Shown: positions 1-7,419 of the stretch, one piece after another
How the letters are laid out: each line of letters opens with the position of its first letter
Numbering within the stretch: the stretch's first letter is position 1
NCBI GenBank assembly: GCA_964493385.1
Contig: CAZBNW010000040.1
Coordinates: 1-22,499, forward strand
Length of the DNA stretch: 22,499 nt
Direction: 5' to 3'
From: Loki-b32 sp964493385
GTDB lineage: Archaea > Asgardarchaeota > Lokiarchaeia > Sigyniarchaeales > SOKP01
Program-made: the position numbers and the translations under genes
The notes under the pieces: generated by a model
Told to the model about the DNA's origin: nothing
What the model saw: only the letters and a program-made list of their open reading frames with translations
Database searches by the model: none

Positions 1-778
1 TTTCCTCCTCTTTCAATAATCCAGCAGGTACAATATTACCACAATACATAAATTCCTTTGGAGAATTAAGAAACGATTCACCAATGATTTGACGATTAAT
101 AGAAATAACTTCACATTCTTTACCATTTGAAATCACAGTACAGCTAACAGGAGTTCCTTCGATGTATTCTTGAATCAGCCATTCTGATGGTTTAAAGATA
201 TTCCTTTGTAAAATCTTTATTTGAGAGTTTAAATTCATTTCATCTTCTATTTTAAAAACATTAATCCCACCGGCACTTCTCTTTCTTTTTAAAATAAAAG
301 GATATATCAACCCAAATTCTTTTAATTTAAATTTTTCAAAAGAAAAATAAATAGGAATTTTATAGCCTTGAGACTTTAGAAATTCAAAAAGATATTCAAT
401 ATCTCTTGACTTTTTTATAACCTCCAAATTGTTATTTAAACTTTTTGTATTAAAATTTCTAATTTCGTCTAAAATAAGTTTTCTTTCTTCATAAGCATCA
501 TCCAAACCACTACCAATTAATAAGAACTTTACATCTTGATGTTTTCGATGTAACTTCAGTGTATATTCCAAAAGAAATTTGCTAAATTTTGTTTTAATTG
601 AGTTATAGTTAGTGTGTAATTCTTTTGTAATAATAATACAATCTTCAACATTTGGATAGAGGTCTAAATCTCCAAAAAAATCAACAGTATATACTATGTA
701 TCCTGCCTTTTTTAAAGAATAAGACAATGACCGAGTATTAAACCCAACTACCAAAACGGATTTTGAGCATCCATCCAT
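1..778 (-). CDS. ATP-grasp family ligase (COG2232-like), 3' end outside the window
   Basis: The minus-strand frame is open from an ATG at 778 to the left edge, giving 259 residues with no stop. It begins MDGCSKSVLVVGFNTRSLSY and continues with KKAGYIVYTVDFFGDLDL, which matches the N-terminal Rossmann-like pre-ATP-grasp domain of archaeal COG2232 ATP-dependent carboligases. Further on, LKRKRSAGGINVFKI and EWLIQEYIEGTPVS resemble the nucleotide-binding lysine/glycine loop and the hinge of ATP-grasp enzymes, and MYCGNIVPAGL near the cut end is typical of this group. Such enzymes join a carboxylate to an amine or thiol through an acyl-phosphate. The substrate cannot be told. The gene is transcribed away from the small zinc-ribbon gene at 934. 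The family call is fairly secure; the missing C-terminal part should hold the metal-binding catalytic residues. Confidence 0.8.
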   Translation of the reverse strand, partial: MDGCSKSVLVVGFNTRSLSYSLKKAGYIVYTVDFFGDLDLYPNVEDCIIITKELHTNYNSIKTKFSKFLLEYTLKLHRKHQDVKFLLIGSGLDDAYEERKLILDEIRNFNTKSLNNNLEVIKKSRDIEYLFEFLKSQGYKIPIYFSFEKFKLKEFGLIYPFILKRKRSAGGINVFKIEDEMNLNSQIKILQRNIFKPSEWLIQEYIEGTPVSCTVISNGKECEVISINRQIIGESFLNSPKEFMYCGNIVPAGLLKEEE

Positions 779-933
779 TTTTTAAAAATTGTAATGTAAA
801 ATATAAGATATTTTTAGAATATATAGGAATATTAAAGAATCTTTTCCACTTCTAATTATAAAGAAGAAAAATTTTCTTCTAATTTTTTTAAATAAATAAT
901 AATTAGTAAATTAATAAGAGAGGTGAAATCAAG

Positions 934-1116
934 ATAGCGATTTGTGGTTTTTGTAAAGAATCTGTTGATATTCACACTTTTAAGAAGAAAAGAAAAACAT
1001 CAAATTCTTGTATAGAAGAGTCTGATTATTATTCAGCATATGGTAAAGTGAATGAGGTAACAATGCTTTCTTGCCCACATTGTGGTAGTGTTTTAGGATT
1101 TTTTACGGTATATTAA
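934..1116 (+). CDS. Small zinc-ribbon protein with probable ATA start
   Basis: This 60-residue frame begins IAICGFCKESVDIHTFKKKR and ends near LSCPHCGSVLGFFTVY. It has two CxxC pairs, Cys4/Cys7 and a second pair near residues 48 and 51, spaced like a zinc ribbon. A good ribosome-binding site, GAGAGGTGA (918-926), lies seven bases before ATA 934. No ATG, GTG or TTG lies in frame between the upstream stop (907-909) and the first CxxC, so the start must be ATA or another rare codon such as ATC 928. The first in-frame ATG (1063) would remove the first cysteine pair. The function is unknown; a nucleic-acid or protein adaptor role is common for such proteins. A frameshift or truncated 5' end is an alternative explanation. 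Confidence 0.6.
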   Translation: MAICGFCKESVDIHTFKKKRKTSNSCIEESDYYSAYGKVNEVTMLSCPHCGSVLGFFTVY

Positions 1117-1189
1117 TTAACAATAATAGAAGATTGAATTTTAAGAAATTGATTAGTGATTGATTTTAAAAATTTTTTTAGTCTAGTAT

Positions 1190-3394
1190 TTAGAGAAGCT
1201 TCTTCAATTCTAAGATTAAGGATTTAGGATCATATTTGTTAAATCGAAATATTTCAGCATTACCATACTTTTTAAAGTTCTTTTTAATTTTTTCAGCAGA
1301 ATATGTGTGTACTCCAAGAGCATGCGTTGCATAAGATTTTTTAGGCTCTAGTACGACCATATGTATATTTTGTTTTGATAATTTTTTTGTTAACTCTTTT
1401 AATTCATGTGTTATTAAAGTATAATCAGTTTCCACTTGCGCTATTAAACCAGGAAATTTAACAGATATATTAGCTCCACAATCAGATAAAATGAAAACTA
1501 CAGGTACTGCCTGTCGATTTTTTAATTTCTCTACTTTAATAAGTTCTGATACCTTTTTCAATGCTGCTGCCATAGGAGTATAGGACTTTCCTTCTACTTT
1601 CTTCAACTTATTTACTGCCATCTTAAAATTTACAGTTGGTTTCTGTAGTACAACTGCATCTTTTCCACGAAAAACAATTAAGGCTATTTTATCTCTCTTT
1701 CTATACCCCTCTCGCTGCAAAGATAATATTACATCTGTCATTTGTCTTATTACATAATACATTGAAGCTGAACTATCTAATACAAAAAATAAAACTAGTG
1801 GAGCACGATACTCATAAATTTTATCCATTAAATCATACTTATTAAAATGTATTGGAAAATCAATATCAGTTTTATTATATTCTATATTTTTTAGATAATT
1901 CCTAATAGTAGCGTCTAAAGCAATGCTTTTAGGCTTATCACGAATAGGTGTTCTGTAAGACATGTATCTTCCCTTTTGAGAAGACGATATTTTAATTCTC
2001 CTTCCAATTCCTCTTCCACCATAGTCAGAAATTTTCCGATCTTTTCTAATATTATCAAGAATCGATGTCATTTTTTTTTCCATTTTATAAATAAATGGCG
2101 TTGATCCATTTTTTACTTCAAAAAATTTAAGATCGTCATCAAATGGTATGTTTTTTACTTTCCACCCTCCAGCGGGTTTAGGATTCCGTTTTTTGTTATC
2201 TGGATATTTTGGTGGCGGTAATTTTTGTTCTTTTGACTCGGAAATATCAACTTTGTCAGGATCTACAGATTGGCGTTGAAACTCTTTTTGTGGTTCGTCT
2301 GAATGTTTTAAAGGCCCTTCAGTTTCCTTATTTGGTCGAAGCACCTTCAGATTTTCATATGCTTCTTTGATTTTCCCATAAACTTCCGCAATTTTAGATT
2401 GAATTTCTTTTGGAGTCATCTCATAATGAAGGGATTGAATTCTATGTTCAAAAACTAAATCCATTGCTACATTTAGATCATCTTCTTTTATAACTTTTCT
2501 GTTATTTAATGCAGCATGAGCTCTGGCACATCTGATAAAAGTAATATCGGCTCTTTGAGAAAATATCTCTAACTCATTTACGATTTTAGACACAAATTCA
2601 TAAACGGAACTTGGAATTTGAACTTCTTTTAAAATTTTACGAGCATTTAAGATTTTATTTCTCAATTTTTCCTGTTCATCTTCAAAATTCTTAATGAATT
2701 CTTTTGGATGATCATCAAATTCTATGACTCTTTTTGTTATTTCAGCACGTAATTCCGGATCTCGAGGAGCTTTTATTCTTACCTCTAAACCAAGGCGATC
2801 TGCAATTTGTGGTCTCAAATCACCCTCTTCTGGATTCATAGAACCAACTAATACAAACCTTGAAGGATGTGATACAGAAATGCCTTCTCTTTCTATGATA
2901 TTTACACCTGAAGCAGCAGAATCTAAAAGGACATCAACAATATGATCTTGAAGAAGATTAATTTCATCCACATATAGAATACCTCGATTTGCTTTAGCAA
3001 GTAGCCCAGGGTGTAAAGCTCTTATACCCTCAGTTAACACCTTGTCTATCGACAAACTTCCGCACACCATGTCTTCTGTAACCCCCAAAGGTAAATTAAC
3101 AAGCCACATGTCCCTGAATTCAGTTTTAAACTGCTTTTTTTCCTGCTTTTCCATACAATTTTGACATAAATCGTCCATATCCGAATTAGGATCACATGAG
3201 AATTCACAACCCATAATAACTTCTATTTGAGGCATCAATTCCACGAGAGACCTTACAGCAGTGCTTTTTCCAGTACCTTGTTGGCCAGTTAATAGTATAC
3301 CACCTATCTGAGGGTCAATTACATTCAAAATTAACCCCATCTTCATTTTTTCTTGACTAAGAATCGCTGTAAAAGGAAAATTAATTTTTTTCAT
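1190..3394 (-). CDS. Fused ChlI/ChlD-like AAA+ ATPase with VWA domain
   Basis: The 734-residue protein has the order of magnesium/cobalt-chelatase I and D subunits fused. The AAA+ part (about 1-330) shows Walker A GQQGTGKS (37-44), a cysteine cluster C63/C67/C77/C80, the family signature LPLGVTEDMVCGSLSIDK (101-118), Walker B with D143/E144, and sensor/arginine-finger segment GSMNPEEGDLRPQIADR (184-200). A charged, proline-rich linker (about 345-430) follows, then the ChlD-like basic segment and a C-terminal VWA domain with an intact MIDAS: DSSAS near 538, threonine near 605 and SD near 635. In chelatases such subunits work with a CobN/ChlH subunit, but none is seen here. The neighbours are JAMM proteases, so a remodelling role linked to them is plausible but unproven. 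It is transcribed in the same direction as the upstream JAMM gene across a 125-bp gap containing a possible TATA box (near 3434-3448). Confidence 0.9.
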   Translation of the reverse strand: MKKINFPFTAILSQEKMKMGLILNVIDPQIGGILLTGQQGTGKSTAVRSLVELMPQIEVIMGCEFSCDPNSDMDDLCQNCMEKQEKKQFKTEFRDMWLVNLPLGVTEDMVCGSLSIDKVLTEGIRALHPGLLAKANRGILYVDEINLLQDHIVDVLLDSAASGVNIIEREGISVSHPSRFVLVGSMNPEEGDLRPQIADRLGLEVRIKAPRDPELRAEITKRVIEFDDHPKEFIKNFEDEQEKLRNKILNARKILKEVQIPSSVYEFVSKIVNELEIFSQRADITFIRCARAHAALNNRKVIKEDDLNVAMDLVFEHRIQSLHYEMTPKEIQSKIAEVYGKIKEAYENLKVLRPNKETEGPLKHSDEPQKEFQRQSVDPDKVDISESKEQKLPPPKYPDNKKRNPKPAGGWKVKNIPFDDDLKFFEVKNGSTPFIYKMEKKMTSILDNIRKDRKISDYGGRGIGRRIKISSSQKGRYMSYRTPIRDKPKSIALDATIRNYLKNIEYNKTDIDFPIHFNKYDLMDKIYEYRAPLVLFFVLDSSASMYYVIRQMTDVILSLQREGYRKRDKIALIVFRGKDAVVLQKPTVNFKMAVNKLKKVEGKSYTPMAAALKKVSELIKVEKLKNRQAVPVVFILSDCGANISVKFPGLIAQVETDYTLITHELKELTKKLSKQNIHMVVLEPKKSYATHALGVHTYSAEKIKKNFKKYGNAEIFRFNKYDPKSLILELKKLL

Positions 3395-3519
3395 TATAGT
3401 AGTCGTATTTTGAGAACTCTATGATATTTCTTAATTTATAAAATAGCTTAATTAATCATAGAAAAGCGTAATCACATAAAAATTTATCAAAATTAAAAAT
3501 AAGATGAAAATTATTAGAA

Positions 3520-4476
3520 TTAAAATTTCTTAGATAATTGTTTCAATCTTTTATCTAATCCAGAAACAGTCTCCTCCCATTTATTTAAAATACTCTCAAT
3601 TTGAGGGATTATTGTTTCCTTTTCTTTATATTCTAAATATTCCATGAATTCCTTAATATTTTCTATTTTGACAAAAGTTTCTGCAACAAATTTGCGAATT
3701 TCTTTACTTTGATTTTCTAAAACATCTGGAATTCTTGCTTTTTCACCCCGATGTGTTAAAGTAGTTAAATATTCTTCAGTTCCAAGAATTAGTGCATTTA
3801 ATTGGTTTATACGATCATCAATGAATTTTTCATAAGTCTTTGGAACTTTATCTTTTGGGAAGAAGCTAGATACATCAATAATAAATTTTTGAGTCAATGT
3901 AACTAACCGTTCCATACTCTCATATCCTTCAATTTTGTAGTCAACTGTATGATAAGACGCTTCAAGACCCCTATTAATATCATCTAATCTAAATATTTTA
4001 AAACCGGGGTCATTTTTTAATTGTTTATCAGGATCTCCTTTTTTATCTGCTATTTCAATTTGACGAAGTAATCTTATAGGATTAAATACAAGCGAAATTG
4101 CTAAAGGATTGTTTTGTTGATAAGATAATGTAGTACGAATATCTATGTGACTCATCATAACCTTGAATCCTGGATGAGAATGCCACCATCCAACTACAAA
4201 CTCTGGAGGGTCTCTTGAAAAGGCTTGATCATCAATAATATAGAGACATTCGTAATCTTCATCACTCCATTTATATTGATCAATAACAGCATCTTTATCC
4301 AATTCCTGATGCATGATAGGGTAAGCTTCTGTTATGATAACATCATCACCTTCATTTTTTCCAGTAAAAATTCCACTAACTTCGAGCCAATCATCTTTAG
4401 GTAAACGGGTATTAGCATATCTAACAGCAGCCGCAACAACAGTTAAATAAACTTTTTTTGTGATAATAACGGTCAT
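3520..4476 (-). CDS. JAMM/MPN+ metalloprotease with C-terminal helical region
   Basis: The 318-residue protein has an N-terminal JAB1/MPN/Mov34 domain (about 1-160) with the complete JAMM zinc site: Glu32 in LEVSGIFTG, then H99-S-H101 followed by seven residues, S109 and D112. This is the active-site set of Rpn11/CSN5-type isopeptidases, which cut ubiquitin-like proteins from lysines, so a catalytically active enzyme is expected. The rest (about 185-318) is helical and probably coiled coil. There is no signal peptide, so it is cytoplasmic. It lies upstream of the AAA+/VWA gene on the same strand and is divergent from the zinc-ribbon gene at 4738. A TATA-like stretch (about 4501-4512) lies 25-35 bases before the ATG and no SD is visible, so the mRNA may be leaderless. 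The substrate is unknown. Confidence 0.88.
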   Translation of the reverse strand: MTVIITKKVYLTVVAAAVRYANTRLPKDDWLEVSGIFTGKNEGDDVIITEAYPIMHQELDKDAVIDQYKWSDEDYECLYIIDDQAFSRDPPEFVVGWWHSHPGFKVMMSHIDIRTTLSYQQNNPLAISLVFNPIRLLRQIEIADKKGDPDKQLKNDPGFKIFRLDDINRGLEASYHTVDYKIEGYESMERLVTLTQKFIIDVSSFFPKDKVPKTYEKFIDDRINQLNALILGTEEYLTTLTHRGEKARIPDVLENQSKEIRKFVAETFVKIENIKEFMEYLEYKEKETIIPQIESILNKWEETVSGLDKRLKQLSKKF

Positions 4477-4737
4477 TGTTAAAACTCAGTTTGTTTTTTT
4501 ATTTTTTATAGAAATAGCTTTTTTGCAAATTAATACAAATTTTTCTATTTATGTGTTTTTGATCGCAAAAAAAATTAGAAGAATTCACCCTTTCCTTAAA
4601 TCCGCAGGAAGATCTATCTAATAAAATTTTTAACTTTACAATGAATTTTTACCATAAATAAAAAATAATTTATATTCGAAATTTATCATTATAATATTAC
4701 TGAAATCATATTATATAGAGAAAAAAAGTGATTTAAA
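4477..4737. promoter_or_regulatory. Divergent promoter region between JAMM and zinc-ribbon genes
   Basis: This 261-bp AT-rich stretch has no credible ORF and separates two divergent genes. On the minus strand a TATAAAAAATAA-like element (about 4501-4512) suits the JAMM gene. On the plus strand TTTATATT (about 4670-4677) suits the zinc-ribbon gene, whose SD-like AGTGAT (4727-4732) lies five bases before TTG. The assignments rest on composition and spacing only. Confidence 0.45.
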
Positions 4738-5388
4738 TTGGCTGAAAAAGGCTTTACTCCTCTCACGAGTCAACTTGGAGTCCCCGGAACGTCCTACAGG
4801 CTTCAATTAGGAGAGATTAATGAGAAATGGGCTGTTCGTATGTTAAAAGGGAGAAATATAATTGATTCTTATGTATTTAAGGATGAGGATGTGCAAGGTG
4901 ATTTTCCAAACCAAAACTTGATCGTCGGTTGGGTTTTACGTACTGTAGCGATACCTAATATTAATCCACATCAAGTAATGAAAACAACTCAAGCCCTCGT
5001 TAAGCAAGCGATACAGAAGAAAGAACAAAGAAAAATAGTAGCTCCTATATCAGAAACTAAAGAAGTGGAATTAGAGAAGGTCCCAGAAGGTGAATTAAAA
5101 AGGGCTAAGGGTCAAGGTTGGGTAAAAACAGAAGGAATGAAATCTCAGCAAGAACTTGAAGAAGAGCGAAGACAAGCTTTTAAAGCGACAGTAGCGGCAA
5201 GAAAGGCAGAAGCTCAAACTTCAGCCTCAACTCTTAAAACATCAAGACAATTACCTTCAATACCAAAAGAAGGAGCCGAGGTAAAAGCACAATCAGGTGT
5301 AGAGGGTGAATTTTGCCCTTTTTGCGGGAAAGATTTAGGATTCCGATTTTGCCCGTTCTGCGGTAAGAGATTGCCTCACGAAGGTTAA
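4738..5388 (+). CDS. Zinc-ribbon protein of unknown function next to JAMM genes
   Basis: The 216-residue protein starts at TTG, supported by AGTGAT five bases upstream and the lack of an earlier ATG in frame. An N-terminal globular part (about 1-92, with YRLQLGEINEKWAVRMLKG) is followed by a charged Lys/Glu/Ala-rich linker (about 93-188) and a C-terminal zinc ribbon, CPFCGKDLGFRFCPFCGK, with C193, C196, C205 and C208. I do not recognise the N-terminal domain. A globular head, flexible arm and zinc ribbon suit a cytoplasmic adaptor that binds a protein or nucleic acid. Its place between an AAA/JAMM pair and two more JAMM genes suggests the same pathway, but this is inference from position. Confidence 0.8.
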   Translation: MAEKGFTPLTSQLGVPGTSYRLQLGEINEKWAVRMLKGRNIIDSYVFKDEDVQGDFPNQNLIVGWVLRTVAIPNINPHQVMKTTQALVKQAIQKKEQRKIVAPISETKEVELEKVPEGELKRAKGQGWVKTEGMKSQQELEEERRQAFKATVAARKAEAQTSASTLKTSRQLPSIPKEGAEVKAQSGVEGEFCPFCGKDLGFRFCPFCGKRLPHEG

Positions 5389-5452
5389 TAAGCTATAATT
5401 TTTTTCTACATGCCTCAATTTTAGTCCTAATGGTTATTTAAGGGCAAATGCA

Positions 5453-5473
5453 TTTAAATACAATATAATATAA
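5453..5473 (+). promoter_or_regulatory. TATA-like promoter for the 45-residue microprotein
   Basis: TTTAAATA (5453-5460), followed by ATATAATATAAA (from 5463), lies 40-60 bases upstream of the ATG at 5512. This fits an archaeal TATA box with a short leader. It suggests the microprotein has its own transcript rather than only reading through from the zinc-ribbon gene. Confidence 0.4.
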
Positions 5474-5511
5474 ATTCTATATTGTAATAAAGAAATAAAA
5501 AGCGAAAAAAA

Positions 5512-5649
5512 ATGTCCGAATCTGAATCTGAACCAGATCAACCCAAACCTAAAAAGAAGCTTGTATCAAGATTGTTTTGGCTCATCTTTGCTATTGTAAT
5601 GATAATAATAGGCATTTACTACATCATAAGTGGCATTGGAAAATTATAA
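5512..5649 (+). CDS. 45-residue tail-anchored-type membrane microprotein
   Basis: A short frame beginning MSESESEPDQPKPKKKL encodes 45 residues. An acidic, proline-containing head (1-11) is followed by a basic cluster (PKPKKK) and one hydrophobic helix of about 20 residues (LFWLIFAIVMIIIGIYYIIS), ending with a four-residue tail after TAA-terminated GIGKL. The charge pattern suggests the N-terminus faces the cytoplasm, as in tail-anchored proteins. The size and layout recall archaeal Sec61beta, but I see no clear Sec61beta motif, so I do not assign it. It lies alone between the zinc-ribbon gene and the JAMM operon and could be a membrane anchor for that system. No clear SD is present. Confidence 0.6.
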   Translation: MSESESEPDQPKPKKKLVSRLFWLIFAIVMIIIGIYYIISGIGKL

Positions 5650-5940
5650 TAGATATTCTTGAAAAAATCTTGAAGAGTTATATATAGTTACTTAGGTTAA
5701 AAATAAAGAAATTTAATGATTTAATAAGTACATTTTATTTTTGATTTCACATCTTATTCGATGTAGTTCAATTAAGACGACTATTGAATTAATTTGAATT
5801 TCATAAAAAATTATCATAAAAAAAAAATTTTGAAATTCAAATTTTGCTTCTAACCTTTTATTCAAATATTTAAAACCAATTAAACTATATATATATCATT
5901 AACAAAGTATATCTCAATCTTTTATAAATCGTGATTACAA
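5650..5940. other. Intergenic stretch with inverted repeat and JAMM-operon promoter
   Basis: There is no credible ORF on either strand. It holds a perfect 13-bp inverted repeat (5791-5843) and a TATA-like CTATATATATAT (about 5885-5896), followed by an SD-like GTGAT (5931-5935) before the TTG start of the JAMM operon. Confidence 0.5.
5791..5843. repeat. Perfect 13-bp inverted repeat upstream of the JAMM operon
   Basis: AATTTGAATTTCA (5791-5803) is exactly mirrored by TGAAATTCAAATT (5831-5843) across a 27-base A-rich spacer. It lies about 40 bases before the TATA-like element of the JAMM operon, so it could be an operator for a dimeric regulator or a hairpin in a transcript from upstream. The AT-rich background makes chance matches easier, but 13 perfect pairs are notable. 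Confidence 0.5.
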
Positions 5941-7413
5941 TTGACTGATAAAACAGTTATTATTAAGCCAGAAGCATACTATAAAATGCTTCTACATGTC
6001 CTTCGGTTTGGTAATAAAGCAAGAGATAGAAAGCAATTTAGAGAAGTTATGGGTATTTTAATAGGACATCTTGAGGGAGAGCCAGATAAGAAAGGGATTA
6101 GGGATGTTATTATCGAAGATGCTGTTCCAATCTCTCATGGGAGCTCAATTGAAGTCGCTTTCCAACCAGAAGATTATGTAACCTTCTCCATGGTGGATGC
6201 GGCGTATGCAGAAAATAATTGGTTTAGTTGTGGATGGTTTCATTCACACCCAGGGCTGGATATGTTCTTTTCCTCAACAGATATACGCAATCAGCTTGGC
6301 TGGCAGACCCCAAATCCAAGTGCAATTGGTATTGTATTTGATCATACTCATTTAGAAACCCCTGGAGATTTAGGATTTCGTACATTTCGATTAGATAATC
6401 CTGCTAAGGGTCAAATGTCTGGTTATTATGAAGTAGAAAGCACTGTAGAACCTCCAGATAGTATTGAATATTATATAAAATTAATGGAATTAATTAATTG
6501 TGTTCACTCGCAAGAATCTCCAATCTTAGAAATTAATGAAATGCCTGATTTGTTTGGAGATATTACTTTTCCAAGTGAAAGCCAAATTTTTTCAAAGAAA
6601 CCAGAATTAGACTCTGGAAAGATCTTATCTACTCTCAAAGCTGGATTATCAAATTTTTTGGAGTTATCCATTGCACCATTCATAACATTTCTCAATTCTT
6701 GGAGTGAAGGTATGATTAGAAATACAGTTGAGAATAATTTGCAAATGAGAAAGGATATAATTACCATAAAAGAAGGTCTCACCGAAGGAATCTCCAATTT
6801 ACAGAAAGATTTCAAATTTGAATTAAAGGAAAAATTAAATGAATTAGATATGTATATTGATGATAGATTCGAAGAATTTGACTCTGATCAGGAATTCTTC
6901 AAAGAGTCCTTTGAGAAAATCAAAACTGAACTTGAAGAACAATTTAATATATTGTTTGAAGAAAAGTTAGAGGATAATCTAAACAGCATTTTAAATTTAT
7001 TAGATAAACATGTACAAAAATTAACTGAAATTAATAATGTAGGATTAAGGTCTTCTGAAAGTTTGGACAAGCAAAATAGTATTTTAGAAAATTTATCAAA
7101 AAATATTAGTTCAATAGAAAACTTGACATTAAATAAATTAAATGGAAGTATCGAAGATTTATCTGGAAATTTCACAAAAAATACTAATAAAGTTATAGGT
7201 AATTTTATCAATTTAAATAAAGATACTAAGAGTTTCCTTTCAGATTTAAAAGCTGCAATAATATTATTAGAGAGCTCAAAGACCCCATTACAAAATAAAT
7301 TAGATACACAGGAAATTGAGATCAAAACCCTTCAAAAAAATATCGCTGGATTAAAAAAGGAAAATCAAGATCTGTCAAATATGATAAAAAAATTAGAAAA
7401 AGGAGAGGAGTGA
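5941..7413 (+). CDS. JAMM/MPN+ protease with long coiled-coil tail (first of tandem pair)
   Basis: The 490-residue protein starts at TTG with GTGAT five bases upstream. Its N-terminal MPN domain (about 5-165) has the full JAMM set: Glu35 in FREVMGILIG, H101-S-H103, S111 and D114. The segment AVPISHGSSIEVAF also resembles Rpn11/CSN5-type MPN domains. After a short linker, residues from about 235 to 490 are mostly Lys/Glu/Leu/Asn-rich coiled coil and end in KKLEKGEE. No signal peptide or membrane segment is clear. The family hydrolyses isopeptide or peptide bonds at the C-terminus of ubiquitin-like proteins; the substrate here is unknown. It sits six bases upstream of a paralogue, with which it is probably cotranscribed. 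The coiled coil suggests oligomer or filament-like assembly. Confidence 0.88.
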   Translation: MTDKTVIIKPEAYYKMLLHVLRFGNKARDRKQFREVMGILIGHLEGEPDKKGIRDVIIEDAVPISHGSSIEVAFQPEDYVTFSMVDAAYAENNWFSCGWFHSHPGLDMFFSSTDIRNQLGWQTPNPSAIGIVFDHTHLETPGDLGFRTFRLDNPAKGQMSGYYEVESTVEPPDSIEYYIKLMELINCVHSQESPILEINEMPDLFGDITFPSESQIFSKKPELDSGKILSTLKAGLSNFLELSIAPFITFLNSWSEGMIRNTVENNLQMRKDIITIKEGLTEGISNLQKDFKFELKEKLNELDMYIDDRFEEFDSDQEFFKESFEKIKTELEEQFNILFEEKLEDNLNSILNLLDKHVQKLTEINNVGLRSSESLDKQNSILENLSKNISSIENLTLNKLNGSIEDLSGNFTKNTNKVIGNFINLNKDTKSFLSDLKAAIILLESSKTPLQNKLDTQEIEIKTLQKNIAGLKKENQDLSNMIKKLEKGEE

Positions 7414-7419
7414 GTAGAA

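Noticed and set aside
1190..3394. Reading the ChlI/ChlD-like gene as a true magnesium or cobalt chelatase subunit
   Set aside because: No CobN/ChlH-type large subunit or tetrapyrrole pathway gene is in the window, while JAMM genes flank it. The chelatase role cannot be excluded, since a CobN gene could be elsewhere.
5512..5649. Calling the microprotein Sec61beta/SecG
   Set aside because: Size and topology fit, but no recognisable Sec61beta motif is visible, so only a neutral description is given.
6504..7325. Minus-strand frames of 103 and 145 residues inside the first tandem JAMM gene
   Set aside because: They lie opposite a strong coding gene with a full JAMM motif and consist of Ser/Phe/Leu-rich sequence typical of reverse complements of Lys/Glu-rich coiled coil.
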